DNA of 42,161 bases from Bacillus luti (GTDB lineage Bacteria; Bacillota; Bacilli; Bacillales; Bacillaceae_G), in the NCBI RefSeq assembly GCF_001884105.1, contig NZ_MACI01000070.1:1-42161 (forward strand). Direction: 5' to 3'. Of the stretch, positions 1 to 7,369 are shown one piece after another (the first letter of the stretch is position 1; the number at the start of each line of letters is the position of its first letter). The notes under the pieces are model-generated. The model saw only the letters and a list, made by a program, of their open reading frames with translations, was not told where the DNA came from and made no database searches. A program made the translations under genes and the position numbers.

Positions 1-471
1 ACGGTAGGCCTGTTGTTCAAAAAAGTGAAAGCATGTAACATAGATACGGTTGTCGTAGGGTATAACGCTAGTTGGAAACAAAAATCTGATATGGGAAAAA
101 AGAATAATCAAACATTTGTTCAAATCCCGTTTCATAAACTGATAGCAGCAATTGAGAATAAATGTATAAAAGAAGGCATCCGATTTTTAAAACAAGAAGA
201 AAGCTATACTTCAAAAGCCAGTTTCCTAGACAAAGATAGGGTTCCAGTTTGGTCTAAGGATGATAGGACGCAGTATCGCTTTAGTGGTAAACGAATCACT
301 CGTGGTCTGTACCAAAGTAAAGTAGGAACATGTATCCATGCTGATATTAATGGTGCGCTGAATACACTGCAAAAATCAAGAATTGTAGAATTAGATGAAA
401 ATCTCAAAGTGAAAACGCCGATTCTATTAGAAGTGCAAAAACGTAAGGCTGTTGCTTCGTGCATAGCTTAG
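1..471 (+). CDS. tnpB: TnpB (IS200/IS605 OrfB) RNA-guided nuclease, 3' part
   Basis: The reading frame is open from base 1, so this is the C-terminal part of a gene that begins outside the window. The product is a TnpB family protein, the transposon-encoded ancestor of Cas12, which uses a guide RNA made from the element's right end to cut DNA. Visible signs are the WKQ segment after the first RuvC block, the EESYTSKAS block holding the RuvC-II Glu (codon at 199-201) and the HADINGALN block with the RuvC-III Asp (codon at 343-345). Between these blocks most TnpBs have a CxxC...CxxC zinc ribbon. Here that stretch has a single Cys and instead carries an SGKRITRGLYQSK segment, as in some Bacillus OrfB proteins. 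The RuvC-I Asp lies upstream and cannot be judged. No TnpA is visible. Confidence 0.9.
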   Translation, partial: TVGLLFKKVKACNIDTVVVGYNASWKQKSDMGKKNNQTFVQIPFHKLIAAIENKCIKEGIRFLKQEESYTSKASFLDKDRVPVWSKDDRTQYRFSGKRITRGLYQSKVGTCIHADINGALNTLQKSRIVELDENLKVKTPILLEVQKRKAVASCIA

Positions 472-759
472 TGGGTGCGTCAACCATCCATGTGTACTCG
501 ACTTGTCGGGGCTCGTAGCACACGCCGGATTCATCTGAGTGGTGGCTTCTTCCACAAGGAAGAACTGCTTTTTTTCGAAAGAGTGGTGCAAGTGGGAAAA
601 CAATCGTTCGTTGCCAGTACCAACCAAAAACATACTTGGGGTGTTACCATAAGGTGGCATGAATGCTAGAGCGTCAAACAGTCTAGTGATAGACGAAAAG
701 ACCTAGCATTCAAACTCATACCCCCACTGAAACGTTTTATCTCAGTGGGGGTAGTTGAC
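472..759 (+). ncRNA. Probable omega-RNA (TnpB guide RNA scaffold) region
   Basis: In this family the 3' end of tnpB and the right end are transcribed as the guide scaffold, with the guide read from the DNA just beyond the element. The 288 bases here have no gene but are rich in pairing: 662-669 pairs with 703-710 (AATGCTAG/CTAGCATT), 681-684 with 691-694, and the terminal 12-bp stem 719-730/742-753 follows. The last 168 bases are almost identical to the second copy at 41995-42161, which fits conserved function. The guide would start at 760, inside the interrupted acetyltransferase gene. The 5' limit of the RNA is not visible, so the start given is only the tnpB stop. Confidence 0.55.
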
Positions 760-1237
760 TTGAAGCTATGTTGCTAATTAAAGCAATTGCGTTAAGAATA
801 GTTACATTTGTATTTTCAAACAAATATTCAATCATTCCTTTAGTCGCTTTCGTAGCGTAGCCATTATTTTGATACGCACTTGAAATAGCATACATAATTT
901 CTCTATTCGGTGAAGGGAGTTCTTCTTTAATAGCCGTACAGCACCATCCAATAAGCTCATTTGTACCTTTCATAAATATCCCTAAATGTAAGGAGTGTCC
1001 ATCTATGTTAGATGTATTTTTCACGGCAGCTAGAAATGCTTTATTTGCTGGTATTTCATCATTGATAATCCAATGAACCCTCTGTTCCTTCGTCGATTTC
1101 CAGTCTGGTAAAAACTTTTCTATTTCCGGTTGATTGGATATTTTATAAATACTCTCTGCATCTTTGACCATAAACTCTTGCAAATATACATTTCCACAAT
1201 CTATTCTAAATAACTTAGTCAAACTCTCTTCTCCCAT
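737..1237 (-). pseudogene. RimJ/RimL-type GNAT acetyltransferase, C-terminus cut by IS
   Basis: A GNAT N-acetyltransferase transfers acetyl from acetyl-CoA to an amine, in RimJ/RimL types often the N-terminus of a ribosomal protein. It starts at ATG 1235-1237 behind AAGGGGG. The fold is readable: an RLR-like first strand with substrate region, GTNELIGWC, a YAISSAYQNNGYATKATKG acetyl-CoA loop, and then LNAIALISNIAS, the strand preceding the conserved Asn/Ser block. After that Ser the frame runs into the insertion element and ends with about five foreign residues. The last 15-25 residues of the fold are missing, so activity is doubtful. The gene follows vmlR by 20 bases on the same strand and was probably co-transcribed with it. 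Its native substrate is unknown. Confidence 0.85.
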
Positions 1238-1257
1238 GTTAATCCCCCTTATTTACA

Positions 1258-2886
1258 CTAAAGCGCCTTAATCTGCTTCGTAAGTTCTATAAATCGTTCA
1301 TCAAGTTCTTTATATTCTTTATCGTTAGAAGTTAAAAAGCTTAATTTACCTAATACTTCTTGTCTTTCTGTTTCTAACTTTAAACGTAGCTCTTCAATAT
1401 CATCTCTTGTTTTAATAGGCTCTTTTAGTTGCTTTTGTATCGTATGATTTGAAAACACGAGTTTGGTGTTAGTTGTTTTCTCCAGGAAATATAGATCGTG
1501 AGAAACGATAACGAGTGTACCATTATACTCTCCTAACGTATTTTCAAGCTGTTCCCGTGAAGGAAGATCTAGGTGATTCGTCGGTTCATCTAAAATAAGT
1601 ACATCTTTTTCATCTAAAATATAAGCCATTAACTTACATTTTACTCGTTCACCCATACTCATATATCGAATTGGCTCTTTCCATTGGGAAGATTCAAACC
1701 CTAAATGTTTCATTAAATTTTGGACTTTTCCTCTTTCTTCAAATGTCTCTTTATAAAATAAATCTTCTGGTGTTTTATCAAGTGGTAAATCAAATACTTC
1801 TTGAGTTAAATAACCGATGTTTGCTGATGGTGAAATCCATACTTCTCCTTCAGCAGTTTCGTCCCCCATAATCATCTTCAGTAAAGTTGTTTTCCCGCTA
1901 CCATTCGGCCCAATAATCGCAACCTTCTCACCGTGTTGAATTGTAAAATTAACGTTTTCAAATAATGTTCGTCCATTAAATTCTTTTCTCAATTGTTTTA
2001 CTTCTAAAAAGCGTTTTCCTACTTTTTTATTTGCTTGAATAGAGAACTCGACTGAATACTCTTCTTTCACACGTTCTACTTTCGTTTTCTCCAGCTCTTT
2101 TTCAAGACGCTTTCGTTTTGACTTCACTTGCGCATCCATTCGCTTCGCTTTTACACGATAAAATTCTTTAACACCTTCTTGTTTTGTAGACTGCGCATGT
2201 GCCTTTTGTGACCATGAACTTAATTCTTTTATATGAGTTTCTACTTGTTCTATCTTTTTTTGTTGTTTTTCATATTCACGTTGCTGCGTCATTCTTTTAT
2301 GCTCACGTGCTTTCATATAACTTGTATAATTACCGCTATGGTCAATTAATTTCTTGTCCTCAATTGACCATATTCTAGTCGCAACAACATCTAAAAAGTA
2401 TCGATCGTGCGATACGACGATAACTGTACCTTTCATATTTTTAATTTGCTTAATGAGAAGTTCCGTACTCATCTCATCTAAATGATTTGTCGGTTCATCT
2501 AATATTAAGACATTAGGATTTTCGGCAAATCCTTTTGCTAATCGAACTTTTAGCTTTTCACCACCACTTAAAGTATGAAAATCATTCGTTGGCACGCCCC
2601 ATTTCGCAAGAAGTTCTGCTTCTTTTGCAATCATATCCTTACTAACGAAAGATTCTTTTTCTTGTTCAACATATGCTGTTGTTATATTCATTTGCATCCA
2701 TTCAACAGTACCTTTTGAAGGTTCAATCTTCCCATTTATTAATTGAAGTAACGTTGATTTCCCAGCACCGTTTTTACCAATTAATCCGATAACATCCCCT
2801 TGTTTTACTGTCACATTCATTTTTTCTAACAAAGTATTTTCCTTTATTTCAACATAAACATCATTTAATTTTAAAAGTTCTTTCAT
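1258..2886 (-). CDS. vmlR: ABC-F ribosome protection protein, VmlR-like
   Basis: This is a cytoplasmic ABC-F ATPase without membrane segments. The family binds the ribosomal E site and displaces antibiotics from the peptidyl-transferase centre; VmlR of B. subtilis gives resistance to lincosamides, streptogramin A and pleuromutilins. There are two ABC domains. The first has Walker A GLIGKNGAGKST (about residues 34-45), signature LSGGE (106-110) and LILDEPTNHLD (127-137). The second has GPNGSGKTT, a variant signature MSMGE and again LILDEPTNHLD. The basic coiled linker around residues 185-270 is the antibiotic-resistance domain. Length (542) and the C-terminal Glu/Lys-rich tail fit VmlR, and my recall of the B. 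subtilis protein aligns through most of its length. A GNAT gene follows within 20 bases. Expression is probably controlled by the leader at 2887-3126. Confidence 0.9.
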   Translation of the reverse strand: MKELLKLNDVYVEIKENTLLEKMNVTVKQGDVIGLIGKNGAGKSTLLQLINGKIEPSKGTVEWMQMNITTAYVEQEKESFVSKDMIAKEAELLAKWGVPTNDFHTLSGGEKLKVRLAKGFAENPNVLILDEPTNHLDEMSTELLIKQIKNMKGTVIVVSHDRYFLDVVATRIWSIEDKKLIDHSGNYTSYMKAREHKRMTQQREYEKQQKKIEQVETHIKELSSWSQKAHAQSTKQEGVKEFYRVKAKRMDAQVKSKRKRLEKELEKTKVERVKEEYSVEFSIQANKKVGKRFLEVKQLRKEFNGRTLFENVNFTIQHGEKVAIIGPNGSGKTTLLKMIMGDETAEGEVWISPSANIGYLTQEVFDLPLDKTPEDLFYKETFEERGKVQNLMKHLGFESSQWKEPIRYMSMGERVKCKLMAYILDEKDVLILDEPTNHLDLPSREQLENTLGEYNGTLVIVSHDLYFLEKTTNTKLVFSNHTIQKQLKEPIKTRDDIEELRLKLETERQEVLGKLSFLTSNDKEYKELDERFIELTKQIKAL

Positions 2887-2895
2887 AAATACCGA

Positions 2896-2912
2896 TCCCT
2901 TTCATTAAGGGA
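2896..2912 (-). promoter_or_regulatory. Hairpin masking the vmlR ribosome binding site
   Basis: TCCCTT and AAGGGA form a perfect six-base stem with a five-base loop on the minus strand. The 3' arm contains the AAAGGG Shine-Dalgarno sequence of vmlR, whose ATG is at 2884-2886. This could add a translational layer of control to the transcriptional attenuator. Confidence 0.5.
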
Positions 2913-2914
2913 GA

Positions 2915-2949
2915 ATAAAAAATCCTCCCAAAGTAATTTTGGCAGGATT
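2915..2949 (-). terminator. Leader terminator upstream of vmlR
   Basis: On the minus strand AATCCTgCCAAA pairs with TTTGGgAGGATT (one G-G mismatch) around a five-base loop and is followed by TTTTTT. It sits inside the 5' leader, before the coding region, so it acts as an attenuator rather than an end-of-gene terminator. Confidence 0.8.
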
Positions 2950-3082
2950 AGTCGTTAAAATATTTATACCCAAATAAGCTATTGCGCAACCTAAATAGCA
3001 ATACCGTTGTATGGAAATTGGGCAGACTAATCCTATTTTTTAGAAATTGAAATTTATTTAATTTCAACATTTAAAAATAAGA

Positions 3083-3094
3083 TTAGTTAATCAT
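3083..3094 (-). CDS. Three-codon leader ORF (Met-Ile-Asn)
   Basis: ATG ATT AAC TAA lies about 35 bases after the predicted transcription start and before the antiterminator arm. A GGGTGG sequence precedes it by only three bases, so the ribosome binding site is imperfect. An overlapping five-codon ORF (Met-Met-Gly-Gly-Arg, ATG at 3106-3108) has an AAAGGA directly in front. Very short leader ORFs are typical of ABC-F resistance genes controlled by drug-stalled ribosomes. Which of the two is translated cannot be settled by eye. Confidence 0.45.
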   Translation of the reverse strand: MIN

Positions 3095-3131
3095 CGTCCA
3101 CCCATCATTCCTTTCCGTCATTAGTAACCAT

Positions 3132-3161
3132 ATTGTACCATGATAGTACTGTATGAGTAAA
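3132..3161 (-). promoter_or_regulatory. vmlR promoter
   Basis: On the minus strand TTTACT (3161-3156) is followed after 18 bases by TACAAT (3137-3132), with a TGG immediately before it, that is an extended -10 element. Transcription would begin near 3125, giving the leader described above. Confidence 0.5.
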
Positions 3162-3403
3162 TGCAATTATATGTGCTGTAATAAAGATTGCTTTCTTCTA
3201 AGTCTATTTATCATTTTTTTACTTCATATTGAACAAGCGCAAACTACATTGATTGTAATACTTCCTTTAGATTTCCCTAGTAATAAACTTCTAAGCACTC
3301 CCTCTTATATAATTTTTATATAAATTTATGATTAATTATATATTATACATACTACATTTTAGTTCTTATAATAAAATTATCATTTTTAAGGAGGGATTCT
3401 ACA

Positions 3404-4393
3404 ATGGAATTTAGCAAACTCGGAAACAGTGGGTTAACAGTAAGTAAGATTGCATACGGGAATTGGATAAACCATGGTGGAAAAGTGAATGAAGATACTG
3501 CAAATGAATGTGTGAAAGCCGCATTAGATGTTGGAATTACAACGTTCGATACTGCTGATGTTTATTCAGACACGGTAGCCGAAGAAGTACTTGGCCGATC
3601 TTTGAAGGGCATACGCAGAGAGAGTATAGAACTTTGTACAAAAGTATGCCATCCGACCGGACCTGGAAAAAATGATCGAGGTTTATCGCGAAAACATATT
3701 ATAGAAAATTGTAATGCATCTTTACAACGGCTACATACAGACTATATTGATATCTATTATGCACATAGATTTGATAAAACAACTCCCCTTGAGGAAACGA
3801 TGTTAGCTTTTGCTGACCTTGTAAGACAAGGTAAAATCCTTTATTTAGGCGTAAGTGAGTGGACATCAGAACAAATTACCCGTGGTGCAGCACTTGCACG
3901 AGAATTGAACATCCCTCTTATTGCTAGCCAACCTCAATATTCGATGTTGTGGCGAGTTATCGAAACGGATGTAATACCTACATGTCAACGTGAAGGACTT
4001 GGTCAAGTTGTTTGGTCTCCTCTCGCACAAGGTATTCTCACTGGAAAATACCAACCAGGTAAACCACTCCCCGCCCAATCACGTGCTAATTCAGATGCAG
4101 GAAAACCATTTTTCAACAAACTCGTACAACGTTGGATGAGTGATAATGTACTTATCGCTATACAGAAACTTAATCCCATTGCTAAAGAAAATAATCTCAC
4201 CCTACCTCAACTCGCAGTTGCTTGGGTATTACAAAATCCAGCTGTTTCCTCTGCAATTATTGGCGCTTCCAATCCGGAACAAATTAGAGAAAACGTAATT
4301 GCTTCTAGTGTGAAATTGCAACCTGAAATTATGGATCAGATTGATAGGATACTAAAAGGTTTCGTTGAGTATGATCCTAGCAAAACAGGTTGA
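3404..4393 (+). CDS. Aldo/keto reductase
   Basis: This is an NADPH-dependent oxidoreductase with a TIM barrel, reducing aldehydes or ketones; the sequence resembles the potassium-channel beta-subunit-like branch. The catalytic tetrad is complete: Asp49 and Tyr54 in FDTADVY, Lys80 in CTKV and His121 in YYAHRFD. The cofactor-binding end is seen in AIIGASNPEQIRENV near residue 285. Length (329) is normal. It starts at ATG 3404 behind AAGGAGGG, eight bases away. It is a single-gene unit with its own terminator (4446-4476) and is convergent with the LysR gene at 4468-5367. The substrate cannot be read from the sequence. Confidence 0.92.
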   Translation: MEFSKLGNSGLTVSKIAYGNWINHGGKVNEDTANECVKAALDVGITTFDTADVYSDTVAEEVLGRSLKGIRRESIELCTKVCHPTGPGKNDRGLSRKHIIENCNASLQRLHTDYIDIYYAHRFDKTTPLEETMLAFADLVRQGKILYLGVSEWTSEQITRGAALARELNIPLIASQPQYSMLWRVIETDVIPTCQREGLGQVVWSPLAQGILTGKYQPGKPLPAQSRANSDAGKPFFNKLVQRWMSDNVLIAIQKLNPIAKENNLTLPQLAVAWVLQNPAVSSAIIGASNPEQIRENVIASSVKLQPEIMDQIDRILKGFVEYDPSKTG

Positions 4394-4445
4394 AACATGA
4401 GTGAGTTCTACCTATAAAGAAGCATTCCTTTTAAAATGCCCACCC

Positions 4446-4476
4446 CCCATCCTATAAAGATGGGCTTTTATCTTTT
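4446..4476 (+). terminator. Terminator of the aldo/keto reductase
   Basis: CCCATC (4446-4451) pairs with GATGGG (4459-4464), followed by CTTTTATCTTTT. It overlaps the 3' end of the convergent LysR gene. Confidence 0.7.
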
Positions 4477-5367
4477 AAATTCACAATGTGAAGTCGTATA
4501 AACCTCTCTAACAACTGTTAAGAAGTTCTCTAAAATGACAGACTTTTCATCTTGTCTCCATCCGGCATATAAATTTATTAATGGTGTTTTTTCTTTGATT
4601 TCTTTATAAATGACTCCCGATTTTTTATAGCTTTCCACCGATGAAGGGACGACAGACATCCCCATTCCTGCAGCAACTAAATTTACAATCGTTTGCATTT
4701 GAATCGCTTCTTGAACAATATTTAAACTTACTCCATGTTCCCAAAAGTAACTAATAATTAAATCATAAAAGTTTGTACCGAAATGACGAGGAAATAAAAT
4801 AAATGGTTCATCCACTAGTTCTTTAATAGAAATATTAGGTAACGAAACGAAAGGGTGATCTTCATGTAAAACTAGTTTTAAACGTTCGTTAGAACAAACT
4901 TCAGAAGATAACACTTCATTATTTTGCTTGGAACGAATAAATCCAATATGAATTTGTTTTTCATAGAGTGCTTTTATTTGCTGGTCTGTTGTCATCTCTC
5001 GTAATATAAGTTGAACTTTAGGGAAACGTTCTCGAAATTGTTTTAATATATCTATAACGATTCCTGTTGAATCGACAAAGCCAATTATTAAATGTCCTAC
5101 CTTCCCTTCCCCCGCAAGCTGTGTTTCTTTAATAGTTCTATCTACTTGAATTATCGTTTGCCGCGCACCTTCTAAAAATATTTCCCCTGCATCGGTAAGT
5201 TCAACCATTCGTTTTGTTCGATGGAAAAGTTGAACTCCCAATTCTTCTTCTAATTTACGAATTTCTTGACTTAAAGGAGGTTGCGCCATCATAAGACGTT
5301 CTGCTGCACGACTAAAATTTAATTCCTCTGCCACTGTTATAAAATATTTCATTTTCCGAATATCCAT
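4468..5367 (-). CDS. LysR-family transcriptional regulator
   Basis: The N-terminal winged helix-turn-helix (residues 1-60) has the family pattern MKYFITVAEELNFSRAAERL...QPPLSQEIRKLEEELGVQLFHRT. It is followed by a linker helix and a periplasmic-binding-protein-like effector domain (about 90-290). The length of 299 is typical. The start is ATG behind AGGGGGGGAT. LysR proteins usually act on a divergent neighbour, but the gene upstream on the other side here (a kinase at 5551-6534) runs in the same direction, and the adjacent reductase is convergent. No target is therefore evident. The recognition helix resembles the AlsR/BenM group, but no effector can be named. Confidence 0.92.
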   Translation of the reverse strand: MDIRKMKYFITVAEELNFSRAAERLMMAQPPLSQEIRKLEEELGVQLFHRTKRMVELTDAGEIFLEGARQTIIQVDRTIKETQLAGEGKVGHLIIGFVDSTGIVIDILKQFRERFPKVQLILREMTTDQQIKALYEKQIHIGFIRSKQNNEVLSSEVCSNERLKLVLHEDHPFVSLPNISIKELVDEPFILFPRHFGTNFYDLIISYFWEHGVSLNIVQEAIQMQTIVNLVAAGMGMSVVPSSVESYKKSGVIYKEIKEKTPLINLYAGWRQDEKSVILENFLTVVREVYTTSHCEFKR

Positions 5368-5505
5368 TACAATCCCCCCCTATCATTAACAACTAACAAA
5401 AAATCTCTTTTACTACCAATCAGCATTAATATGTCTAGTAATTCTTTTTACCTTCTCTTAGGTACATAATCTTTCATTATCAAATTGTATCAGTATTACA
5501 AAACA

Positions 5506-5540
5506 AGGCTAAAAAACTTATCTCAAAAGTTCTTTAGCCT
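5506..5540 (-). terminator. Terminator after the Bce-type kinase
   Basis: AGGCTAAA (minus strand, 5540-5533) pairs with TTTAGCCT (5513-5506), with an inner ACTT/AAGT extension, and is followed by TTGTTTTG. It lies directly downstream of the kinase stop codon. Confidence 0.6.
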
Positions 5541-5550
5541 GAATCATTTT

Positions 5551-6534
5551 TTACACATTATAAAATTTAATTCGTACAACGGTACCTTTATCAATTTCTG
5601 AATGGATTTCCACACTATGTCCTAATTGTTTCGTAATTTCATATACAAGATATAGCCCCATTCCAGTTGATTCTTTAAAATCTCTACCATTTTCTCCTGT
5701 GAAGAAAGGTTTAAACACTCTTGGTAAATCTTGCTTCGGTATCCCTACGCCATAATCGGCGATTTCAAGTATAACGTTATTACCTTCCTTACAAGCTTTC
5801 ACTTTAATCTTCTCTCGACTACCAGATGAATATTTAATCGCGTTCGATAGTATTTGTCCAATTAAAAATTGTAACCATTTCGCATCACTTTCTACTGTAA
5901 TGTCCTTCTCAATTTTAAGCTCTGGATAAACAAAATTCCGGATAAAGAAGCGTTTATGTTCATGCACGGAATCATTCACTATTTTATGTAGCTGTACTTT
6001 TTCCACATAAAAATCTTGTGTAAATGCTTCTAAACGCGCGACATACAAAGCCATCTCTAATCCCTTTTTCAACCGGTCAGTTTCTTCATTAATACTTTCA
6101 AAACGCGAATCCACTTCATCCTGTGTAATTAATTCTATTACAGACAAGGGTGTTTTCATTTGATGTATCCACTGATTCATAAAGGTTAAATGATCATTAT
6201 TTTTTCTCTCTTGTATTTGCAGCTGATTTTGATAATGTCGATATTGTACCTCCAGTAAGTCTTGAAGCGCAGTAGATACAACAGCAAAATCTGATTTTTG
6301 AACAGAATCATCCAAAGAATGCAACGGATTTGCTAATCTTTCATAGAACGTACGATGAGTAAAGTAACGAAATACTAAATAACCTACCATAAAAAAGACA
6401 CCTAAAAACATTGCATATAATGCCGTTGCAATATGGTTATGCCCATCAAACCAATATACAAGGAATATGGAGAGAAGTTGCAATACTGTAAAACAAATAA
6501 GCGGTATATGATCACGTATAAACAGCTTCATCAT
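5551..6534 (-). CDS. Bce-type (intramembrane-sensing) sensor histidine kinase
   Basis: A small kinase with two membrane helices (about residues 8-27 and 36-56 from the start chosen here) separated by only a short DGHNH loop, so there is no real extracellular sensor domain. The phospho-acceptor is His124 in IHQMKTPLS. The ATPase domain shows NAIKYSS (N box), ADYGVGIP (G1) and GMGLYLVYEI (G2). This build matches BceS/PsdS/YxdK, which detect peptide antibiotics through a partner BceAB-type ABC transporter. The start is taken at ATG 6534, which overlaps the regulator's TGA as ATGA, rather than the in-frame TTG 21 bases upstream. No transporter gene lies beside it. Confidence 0.88.
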   Translation of the reverse strand: MMKLFIRDHIPLICFTVLQLLSIFLVYWFDGHNHIATALYAMFLGVFFMVGYLVFRYFTHRTFYERLANPLHSLDDSVQKSDFAVVSTALQDLLEVQYRHYQNQLQIQERKNNDHLTFMNQWIHQMKTPLSVIELITQDEVDSRFESINEETDRLKKGLEMALYVARLEAFTQDFYVEKVQLHKIVNDSVHEHKRFFIRNFVYPELKIEKDITVESDAKWLQFLIGQILSNAIKYSSGSREKIKVKACKEGNNVILEIADYGVGIPKQDLPRVFKPFFTGENGRDFKESTGMGLYLVYEITKQLGHSVEIHSEIDKGTVVRIKFYNV

Positions 6535-7238
6535 TTTTCCATACCAGTATCCCAAGTAATATGCATTCTATATCCAACGCTACGAACCGTTTCAATTGCT
6601 CCTTCTATATGTAACGTTTTTAACTTTTTTCGCACACGTGTCGTATTTACACTTAATGTATTATCATCCACATAGGACTCACTATCCCATAATTTATTTA
6701 ATAACACTTCTCTGCTCACTACACGCGGATAATTTTTCATTAACGTCTCTAATAAAATAGCTTCATTTCTTGTAATATCAATCTCTTGATTCTTAAGCTT
6801 TAACACAAGTCTTTCAGGATATAAACAAAGACCTTGTTGCTCAATCATTCGTTCTTCTAGTTTTGGTGCATAATCTCCGTAGGCACGTCTTAAATGACTA
6901 CGAATTTTCGCCACCACAACTTCATAATGAAAAGGCTTCGAAATAAAATCATCGCCACCATTTTCTAACGCCATAACTTGATCCATCGTACCTTCACGCG
7001 CAGAAATAAATAAAATTGGACATGTAGAAACCCCGCGAATTTGACGACACCAATAGTACCCATCAAAACATGGTAAATTAATATCTAATAAAACTAACTC
7101 TGGTTGTTCTTCTAAAAAAATGTCTAATACATTTTGAAAATCTGATACAATAATACCTTCATAACCGTATTTCGCAACATGTGTTGATAATAGTTCTGCA
7201 ATTTTTATATCGTCTTCTACAATCATTATTTTGACCAT
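6531..7238 (-). CDS. Bce-type response regulator (OmpR family)
   Basis: The receiver domain (residues 1-115) has acidic Asp9/Asp10, phospho-acceptor Asp52 in LLDINLP and the conserved Lys in SKPFHYE. It is followed by a winged-helix DNA-binding domain ending in VDDNTLSVNTTRVRKKL and ETVRSVGYRM. It is most like BceR/YxdJ. The start codon follows GGAGTTAAATA. The kinase gene overlaps its stop by four bases, so the two are translationally coupled. Regulators of this group normally control a BceAB-type exporter, and none is encoded within reach, so the target is probably elsewhere on the chromosome. Confidence 0.92.
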   Translation of the reverse strand: MVKIMIVEDDIKIAELLSTHVAKYGYEGIIVSDFQNVLDIFLEEQPELVLLDINLPCFDGYYWCRQIRGVSTCPILFISAREGTMDQVMALENGGDDFISKPFHYEVVVAKIRSHLRRAYGDYAPKLEERMIEQQGLCLYPERLVLKLKNQEIDITRNEAILLETLMKNYPRVVSREVLLNKLWDSESYVDDNTLSVNTTRVRKKLKTLHIEGAIETVRSVGYRMHITWDTGMEK

Positions 7239-7320
7239 TATTTAACTCCTTTTTCGCTCCACAATCTCAAATATACTTATACAAAATAAATACTACCTCT
7301 TTTCACAAAATCCGTAAATT

Positions 7321-7356
7321 AAAAAAGGACACTTTTATACAAAAGTATCCTTTTTT
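7321..7356 (-). terminator. Terminator after the formamidase-like gene
   Basis: GGATACTTTT pairs with AAAAGTGTCC on the minus strand (7350-7341 with 7336-7327, one G-U pair), followed by TTTTTT. The pairing is better on the minus strand than on the plus strand, which fits the gene at 7370-8275. Confidence 0.8.
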
Positions 7357-7369
7357 AATCTTTATCTAT

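Larger units (their letters stand above)
1..759 (+). mobile_element. IS200/IS605-type element, right part
   Basis: This is the 3' part of tnpB plus the element's non-coding right end. The end is placed after TTGAC at 755-759, because the sequence is shared with the inverted copy at 41995-42161 up to that point and diverges afterwards. The next two bases (TT) are also shared by chance or by homology, so the border could be two bases further on. A subterminal hairpin (stem 719-730 with 742-753, loop 731-741) is the type of imperfect palindrome recognised by Y1 transposases of this family. No target duplication is expected. The element cuts the 3' end of the acetyltransferase gene at 737-1237. 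Confidence 0.85.
2887..3126 (-). promoter_or_regulatory. vmlR leader: attenuator with competing antiterminator and RBS hairpin
   Basis: The leader between the promoter and vmlR is about 240 bases long. Reading on the minus strand, a three-codon ORF (3083-3094) comes first, then an AGGATTAGTC arm at 3034-3025, which is perfectly complementary over 10 bases to GACTAATCCT at 2953-2944. That second arm is also the 5' side of a terminator hairpin (2949-2921), so the two structures exclude each other. A final small hairpin masks the vmlR ribosome binding site. This is the layout of a ribosome-stalling attenuator: a drug-stalled ribosome near the short ORF would favour antitermination. B. subtilis vmlR is known to be controlled by attenuation. 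The mechanism here is inferred from pairing only. Confidence 0.75.

Noticed and set aside
427-660. Minus-strand ORF of 77 codons at the IS right end
   Set aside because: It lies inside the tnpB 3' end and structured right end, has no ribosome binding site, and part of it repeats in the right-hand copy because the element itself is repeated.
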